Positions 6,535 through 9,611 of a stretch of 9,611 bases of DNA are shown piece after piece. Each line of letters begins with the position of its first letter. The stretch's first letter is position 1. Made by a program: the position numbers and the translations under genes. Origin of the DNA: Planctomycetota bacterium (lineage in GTDB: Bacteria > Planctomycetota > SZUA-567). The stretch lies in assembly GCA_020860865.1 (NCBI GenBank), contig JAJBTL010000303.1:3905-13515 (forward strand). Reading direction: 5' to 3'. Under the pieces are notes generated by a model. It made no database searches. It was not told the origin of the DNA and saw only the letters and a program-made list of their open reading frames with translations.

Positions 6535-6570
6535 ACAATAACGCCCTGCGAGCACGCAGGGCGTTATTGT
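6535..6570. terminator. Second strong hairpin, possibly bidirectional terminator
   Basis: A perfect 15-bp stem (6535-6549 with 6556-6570, ACAATAACGCCCTGC arm) and a 6-nt GAGCAC loop. The AT-rich stem base reads TTATTGTTAT in the rightward direction and its mirror leftward, so it could stop transcription from either side, including from the leftward gene at 6861-7418. Confidence 0.7.
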
Positions 6571-6711
6571 TATGACAGACGCGATGCGATCATATGAGTG
6601 GCTTTTGACACTTTGGTAGCTATTGCCCCGACCCGCGTCCTGCCCAAAAATGCCTGGCGGCGATTTTATGCTTAGCGGTCCGGCATGTTTGGAGAGAGGC
6701 TTTTGACGCTG
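6571..6711. repeat. Intergenic region with a direct repeat and an inverted repeat, no gene
   Basis: No coding region is seen. GAGTGGCTTTTGACACT (6596-6612) recurs as GAGAGGCTTTTGACGCT (6694-6710), 15 of 17 identical and 98 bp apart. Between them CCAAAAATGCC (6644-6654) and GGCATGTTTGG (6682-6692) form an 11-bp inverted pair with one mismatch and a 27-nt loop. Function unknown. Confidence 0.45.
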
Positions 6712-6740
6712 TTGGCGTGAGATGCGGCTAGAAGTATAAT
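6712..6740 (+). promoter_or_regulatory. Sigma-70-type promoter pointing rightward into the 3' end of the convergent gene
   Basis: TTGGCG (6712-6717), a 17-nt spacer and a perfect TATAAT (6735-6740). The predicted start is near 6747. The only rightward ORF that follows is antisense to the gene at 6861-7418 and looks like a shadow, so the product would be a short peptide ORF (ATG at 6755, six codons before the stop) or an antisense RNA. Confidence 0.4.
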
Positions 6741-6783
6741 CAACGCACTTTGAGGTATGAATTTCGGAAAAGGTTGATCCGGC

Positions 6784-6813
6784 AAAAAAAGAAAGACCCC
6801 GGGAGTACCCGAA
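6784..6813 (-). terminator. Intrinsic terminator of the unknown-function gene
   Basis: Read leftward, TTCGGG pairs with CCCGGG (6798-6813, tetraloop TACT, two G-T pairs), followed by TCTTTCTTTTTTT. It lies about 48 nt past the stop codon of the gene at 6861-7418. Confidence 0.65.
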
Positions 6814-6860
6814 GCCTCGAATGGGTGGAACCTGGCGTACTGGACCGTGTGGGGCTGGAA

Positions 6861-7418
6861 TCAGGAAGAGATGAAGCAGACGAGATCGTCTTCGATATAG
6901 TCCGGCTCGCCGATGTTTTCTTTAATCGCGCCGGCGGCGACGGAAAAGCCGTTTATCGCATTTTCAAAATCGCCCGAGTCGCCGATGACCATCACGAGGC
7001 CGGTCTGGGCCAGACCGCAGGGAAGGACAAAATACTGGATGGCTTCCTCCAGCGGTTCGTCGTCGAGCGGCATACAGGTGAACGGGGTGCCGTCGTGGTC
7101 GAAATCGCCCTGTTCCGCCATCTTGTCGAAGATTTCCACCAGGCGGTCCGAACCTTCGCCACGGCAGGCGGCCTGGATGCAGCCGTGATCGATCAGCGCC
7201 TGGGCATAGGTCTGGAGAAGGGCGTCGTCAACCGGGCCGGACATGTTGACCAGGGCGGTAAAGGTCCGGGCGGGGAAGGGAAAACGGAGCGTGTCCCCAT
7301 TGGCGCGCATGGCGAAAAAACGTTGATCGTGAACAGTACCCAAAACAGTCCCCCCGACTAGACGGGCCAGCGCCGCCTCGCGCGTGGTCGCTGTGCCGTC
7401 AAAGAATGTATCCTTCAC
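6861..7418 (-). CDS. Conserved-looking protein of unknown function (possible DUF7684-type)
   Basis: With the GTG at 7416-7418 as start the product is 185 aa, soluble, with no signal peptide or membrane segment. Visible features: DGTATTREAALARLVGG near the N-terminus, GTVHDQRFFAMR, FPARTFTALVNMSGP, and a Cys-containing stretch DHGCIQAACRGEGSDR, then an acidic segment with DDEPLEEAIQYFVLPCG. The CxxxC spacing could bind metal or form a redox pair, but I have no evidence for either. From memory it resembles a small uncharacterised bacterial family (perhaps DUF7684); this is uncertain. The frame stays open to an ATG at 7616 (251 aa), but the extra 66 residues have mixed codon use, a run of nine C on the + strand (7483-7491) and repeat-like DNA. 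The GTG has AAGGGA 6 nt upstream, so I prefer it. Transcribed alone, with its own terminator. Function unknown. Confidence 0.72.
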   Translation of the reverse strand: MKDTFFDGTATTREAALARLVGGTVLGTVHDQRFFAMRANGDTLRFPFPARTFTALVNMSGPVDDALLQTYAQALIDHGCIQAACRGEGSDRLVEIFDKMAEQGDFDHDGTPFTCMPLDDEPLEEAIQYFVLPCGLAQTGLVMVIGDSGDFENAINGFSVAAGAIKENIGEPDYIEDDLVCFISS

Positions 7419-8063
7419 GTCCCATCCCTTCCAGGATCTGGAGATGACTGTGGAAACACAGACATCCTCGCCGGCAGGGTCTCCCCCCCCCTTGTCGGTC
7501 CTTTGTAACAGTCTCGCCTGGCGAAACCGCATAAAGGACCATATCCCCGGCATGTGCCACGAAAAATGTTCCGAAACAGCGTCATAACCGGTTCCGCCCG
7601 CCACCCGCTTCGTCATTCCCGCTTCGGCTCTTTTCTCCCGGAAAGCCGGGAAAACAAAGCCTGTCGCCAGTGTGACCTCGCCGTGGCCGATGGTACCGGT
7701 TCTGGTACCGCTTCGTGAAAACCTGCACTGTCCAAACGCATTCCGGATCAGCCCGGCCAGTCGCGGTGTGTCACGACGTGTACCATGTAATTCAGGCCGT
7801 ACGGAATCGCGTCCGCTCCCCTATGGGCAGCACCGCGTCATGGTTCAAATACCATTTTCCCTAACGTGTTCTCACCTGGTATGTGAAAAATCCATTCCAG
7901 GACACCTCGGAGACGGTTTACACCACGTCTCACCTCCGGGCAGGCCACGTTTTCCGCTGGCTCGAGAACGAACCGTTACTTTGACCCTGACAATTATTTC
8001 CTGTCGGGAAGTTTTCGTCAAGGCTCTTTTCCGTAACGCTTCACGCTTTTTGCTCAGGCTTTC
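7419..8063. other. About 645 bp with no convincing gene
   Basis: No frame reads like a protein and base composition is lower in GC than the genes. Seen in it: a nine-C run (7483-7491); CGTCATTCCCGCTTCGG at 7610-7626, resembling widespread intergenic repeats of the type ATTCCCGC; a CCCGG-AAAG-CCGGG hairpin at 7637-7650; GGTACCG repeated at 7692-7698 and 7704-7710; a CCTGACA/TGTCGGG hairpin at 7985-8007. A possible leftward promoter (TTGACG, 17 nt, AATAAT; 7993-8021) would give the gene at 6861-7418 a leader of over 550 nt. Confidence 0.5.
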
Positions 8064-8092
8064 TTGCCTTTGGCCCGACCTATCCTTATAAT
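8064..8092 (+). promoter_or_regulatory. Sigma-70-type promoter for the FolD-like/ruvX operon
   Basis: TTGCCT (8064-8069), 17-nt spacer, perfect TATAAT (8087-8092). The predicted start near 8099 gives a leader of about 140 nt before the FolD-like ATG. Spacing and -10 are ideal, and the position just ahead of a rightward operon fits. Confidence 0.75.
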
Positions 8093-8098
8093 GGGGAG

Positions 8099-8238
8099 AG
8101 GCTCCGGTCCGGAGGCAGGGCGGCCGGGCGCTGCGAGTTTTTCGTAAATTCATACAGAGAAAAAAACGTGAAGTCGTTCGCCACCGCGTCCGATAATGCC
8201 GTGGCCATCGGCAACCATTTCCTGACGAAGGAGTTTTC
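8099..8238 (+). promoter_or_regulatory. Leader of the FolD-like gene with terminator-like hairpin
   Basis: GCTCC (8101-8105) with GGAGGC (8111-8116) forms one stem; GCAG..GC (8115-8121) with GC..CTGC (8128-8134) forms a second, followed by GAGTTTTT (T5 at 8138-8142). The two stems share bases 8115-8116 and so compete, as in attenuators. AAGGAG at 8228-8233 is the Shine-Dalgarno, 5 nt before the ATG. I do not recognise a THF riboswitch. Regulation is inference. Confidence 0.35.
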
Positions 8239-9246
8239 ATGGGGGCAACCATCCTCGACGGCGCCAGCGAAACCGCCGCCGTTCTTGCCGAAGTAAAGGC
8301 CAATGTGGAGGCGTTGGCACGGGTTGGCAAAAAACCATGCCTCGCCGCAGTCCAGGCCAACACCGACCCGGGCACCGAATGGTATGCCCGGGCCCAGGCC
8401 AAACACTGCGCCGAACAGGGTGTCGATCACCGGCACGTGGTTCTTCCGGCCGACAGTTCGAACGATGCCATTGTCGAGTGTATTAATTCACTGTCGAACG
8501 ATGATTCGGTGTCCGGCATCATTCTCCTGACGCCGTTACCGGCCGGGGCGGATTATGTGCGGATTGCCGGGGCGATTAATCCGATCAAGGACGCGGAAGG
8601 GGTGAATCCGTGCAAGTTGGGCGAATTAATGATAAACGGGGTTGTCGATCCGGCGCCGTGCACCGCCTTGGCTGCCTTGACCCTCATTAAAACCGCCCGT
8701 CCGAACCTGGCCGGGGCGAGGGCGCTCGTGGTTGGCCGGAGCGCCACGGTCGGCAAGCCGCTGGCCCTTCTCCTCCTTGCCGAACACGCGACAGTGACTG
8801 TCGCGCATACCCGGTCCGACATCAGGCACGCCATGCTCGATGCCGAAATCGTCGTCGCCGCCGCCGGCGCTTCCGGCGCCCGCTGGCGGGCGTATGAAAA
8901 GAAATGGGCCGAGTGGAAGCAGAACGGCGGCGACCGGCCTGACCTTCCGAACCTGGAGCCGTTGGTCCACGTGGACATGGTCCGCCGTGGCGCCGTGGTT
9001 GTCGATGTCGGCGACAACAACATCCCGTCCGGCCTCGACACGGACGGCGCGCCGGTGAAAAACTCGAAAGGCCGGGCCGACATGCGCTACTCCGGCGACG
9101 TCGATTTCGACAAGGTCAGGGAAGTGGCTGGTTTTATCACCAATCCCCGGGGCAGCGTGGGCCCTCTGACCAACGCCTTCCTCCTCCGGAACGTCACCCG
9201 GGCGGCCCTTCGGGTGGCCGGTCTGCCGCCGACGGAGTCGCGGTGA
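8239..9246 (+). CDS. folD: FolD-family methylene-THF dehydrogenase lacking the cyclohydrolase lysine (Mtd1-like)
   Basis: A 335-aa cytoplasmic member of the FolD family, which interconverts 5,10-methylene-THF, methenyl-THF and 10-formyl-THF. Visible: NTDPGTEWYARAQAK at 41-55 (substrate site), PCT (140-142), the dinucleotide loop GRSATVGKP (166-174), GAVVVDVG (251-258), GDVDF (286-290) and GSVGPLT (305-311). In ordinary FolD the active-site Tyr is followed four residues later by the catalytic Lys (human Tyr52/Lys56); here Tyr49 is kept but the Lys position is Gln53. The QLPL glutamine is Leu97 and the KDVDG aspartate is Glu120. Yeast Mtd1, an NAD-dependent dehydrogenase without cyclohydrolase activity, has similar replacements. 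There is also a charged, Trp-rich insertion at about 213-245, so the protein is longer than the usual 280-300 aa. AAGGAG precedes the ATG; the stop overlaps the ruvX start. FolD family certain; monofunctionality inferred. Confidence 0.93.
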   Translation: MGATILDGASETAAVLAEVKANVEALARVGKKPCLAAVQANTDPGTEWYARAQAKHCAEQGVDHRHVVLPADSSNDAIVECINSLSNDDSVSGIILLTPLPAGADYVRIAGAINPIKDAEGVNPCKLGELMINGVVDPAPCTALAALTLIKTARPNLAGARALVVGRSATVGKPLALLLLAEHATVTVAHTRSDIRHAMLDAEIVVAAAGASGARWRAYEKKWAEWKQNGGDRPDLPNLEPLVHVDMVRRGAVVVDVGDNNIPSGLDTDGAPVKNSKGRADMRYSGDVDFDKVREVAGFITNPRGSVGPLTNAFLLRNVTRAALRVAGLPPTESR

Positions 9247-9611
9247 AGCTCCTCGGGGTCGATCTTGGCGACCGCCGGGTCGGCTTCGCCGTCACGGACG
9301 AGGCCGAACTCCTGGCCGTGCCGTCCGGCTTCGCGCCGGTGCGGAGCCTCGACGAAGCCCGCATCGCCGTCGTCGACAAGGCCGAGGCGGAAGGGGCGGA
9401 ACAGGTTGTCCTCGGGAATCCCATAAATATGAATGGCCGTCCCGGGCCGAAGGCGAAGGAGGCGGCCTTGTTCGCCGAGATGCTCCGGGAGGATGGGCTG
9501 GATGTTGTCCTCTGGGACGAACGCCTGACCACGAGCGAAGCGACCCGCCTTCTCCGCGATGCCGGCCACAACCGGAAGCAACGAAAAACCCTCATCGACG
9601 CCAATTCGGCC
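9243..9611 (+). CDS. ruvX: YqgF/RuvX-family putative Holliday junction resolvase, partial at window edge
   Basis: The GTG at 9243-9245 overlaps the FolD-like stop codon by 4 nt (GTGA), indicating translational coupling in one operon. 123 codons are visible, about 15 short of the usual 135-140 aa. The RNase H-like fold motifs are present: GVDLGDRRVGFAVTD (5-19) with catalytic Asp7, VVLGNPINMNG (55-65), DERLTTSEA with Glu93 (92-100), and RKTLIDANSA with Asp119 near the end. The family acts in the cytoplasm on branched nucleic acids and has been linked to pre-16S rRNA processing; the exact role is debated. No other recombination gene is in the window. Translated by hand because the frame has no stop before the edge. 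Identification is firm. Confidence 0.95.
   Translation, partial: MKLLGVDLGDRRVGFAVTDEAELLAVPSGFAPVRSLDEARIAVVDKAEAEGAEQVVLGNPINMNGRPGPKAKEAALFAEMLREDGLDVVLWDERLTTSEATRLLRDAGHNRKQRKTLIDANSA

Noticed and set aside
6605..6633. TTGACA as a -35 element
   Set aside because: No -10-like sequence occurs 16-18 nt downstream (the position reads GCCCCG).
6750..7361. Rightward 203-aa ORF behind the 6712-6740 promoter
   Set aside because: It is antisense to the leftward unknown-function gene, whose sequence looks far more protein-like, and has no good ribosome site.
7838..7858. tRNA T-arm-like sequence ATGG-TTCAAATA-CCAT
   Set aside because: The stem is too short, position 61 is wrong for a T-loop, and no anticodon, D-arm or acceptor stem can be placed around it.
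7672..8091. Rightward 139-aa ORF in the gene-free stretch
   Set aside because: Composition is not protein-like, it has no domain features or clear ribosome site, and it ends inside the promoter at 8064-8092.
8168..8302. Short GTG-initiated ORF overlapping the FolD-like start
   Set aside because: It has only a weak purine-rich upstream sequence and becomes proline-rich nonsense inside the FolD-like gene; a leader peptide cannot be supported.
1..9611. CRISPR array, rRNA or prophage
   Set aside because: No regularly spaced repeats, rRNA-like sequence, integrase or transposase ORF was found.

Overview
The window is a high-GC bacterial chromosomal segment with six recognisable protein-coding genes and unusually large, structured intergenic stretches. 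Gene content (a PurL that appears fused to PurS-like domains, a free-standing corrinoid protein, a FlgM-type anti-sigma factor, a FolD homologue with an altered active site) suggests an anaerobic, flagellated, diderm-type bacterium. A member of the PVC group (Lentisphaerota/Planctomycetota-like) would fit, but the phylum assignment is a weak inference.

Layout. 1-1337 (-) is the N-terminal part of purL, running off the left edge. 1549-2178 (-) is a methyltransferase-type corrinoid protein with its own intrinsic terminator at 1481-1520. 2179-2722 is a divergent intergenic region that contains a 150-bp near-perfect palindrome with flanking TCA repeats (2418-2567), best explained as a MITE-like element. 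2723-5719 (+) is a PMCA-type (P2B) Ca2+-ATPase with an unusual extra membrane region between TM3 and TM4. 5720-6184 holds a terminator, a very good sigma-28 (FliA) type promoter and a roughly 290-nt structured leader with an internal terminator. 6185-6478 (+) is a small FlgM-like protein followed by two stacked hairpins. 6861-7418 (-) is a conserved-looking protein of unknown function. 7419-8063 has no convincing gene. 8064-8092 is a strong sigma-70-type promoter for 8239-9246 (+), a FolD-family protein that lacks the cyclohydrolase lysine and resembles the monofunctional yeast Mtd1 dehydrogenase. It overlaps by 4 nt the start of ruvX/yqgF (9243-9611, running off the right edge).

How the parts relate. 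PurL, the FolD-like protein and the corrinoid protein all touch one-carbon/purine metabolism: purine synthesis uses 10-formyl-THF, the FolD homologue would oxidise methylene-THF, and the corrinoid protein carries methyl groups. They lie in separate transcription units, so a joint pathway is only suggested. The FlgM-like gene behind a sigma-28 promoter would reproduce the classic feedback loop in which the anti-sigma factor is made by the sigma factor it inhibits. The clearest unusual signals are the Mtd1-like FolD, the palindromic element, the sigma-28 promoter plus attenuator-like leader of the FlgM gene, and the extended Ca2+-ATPase.
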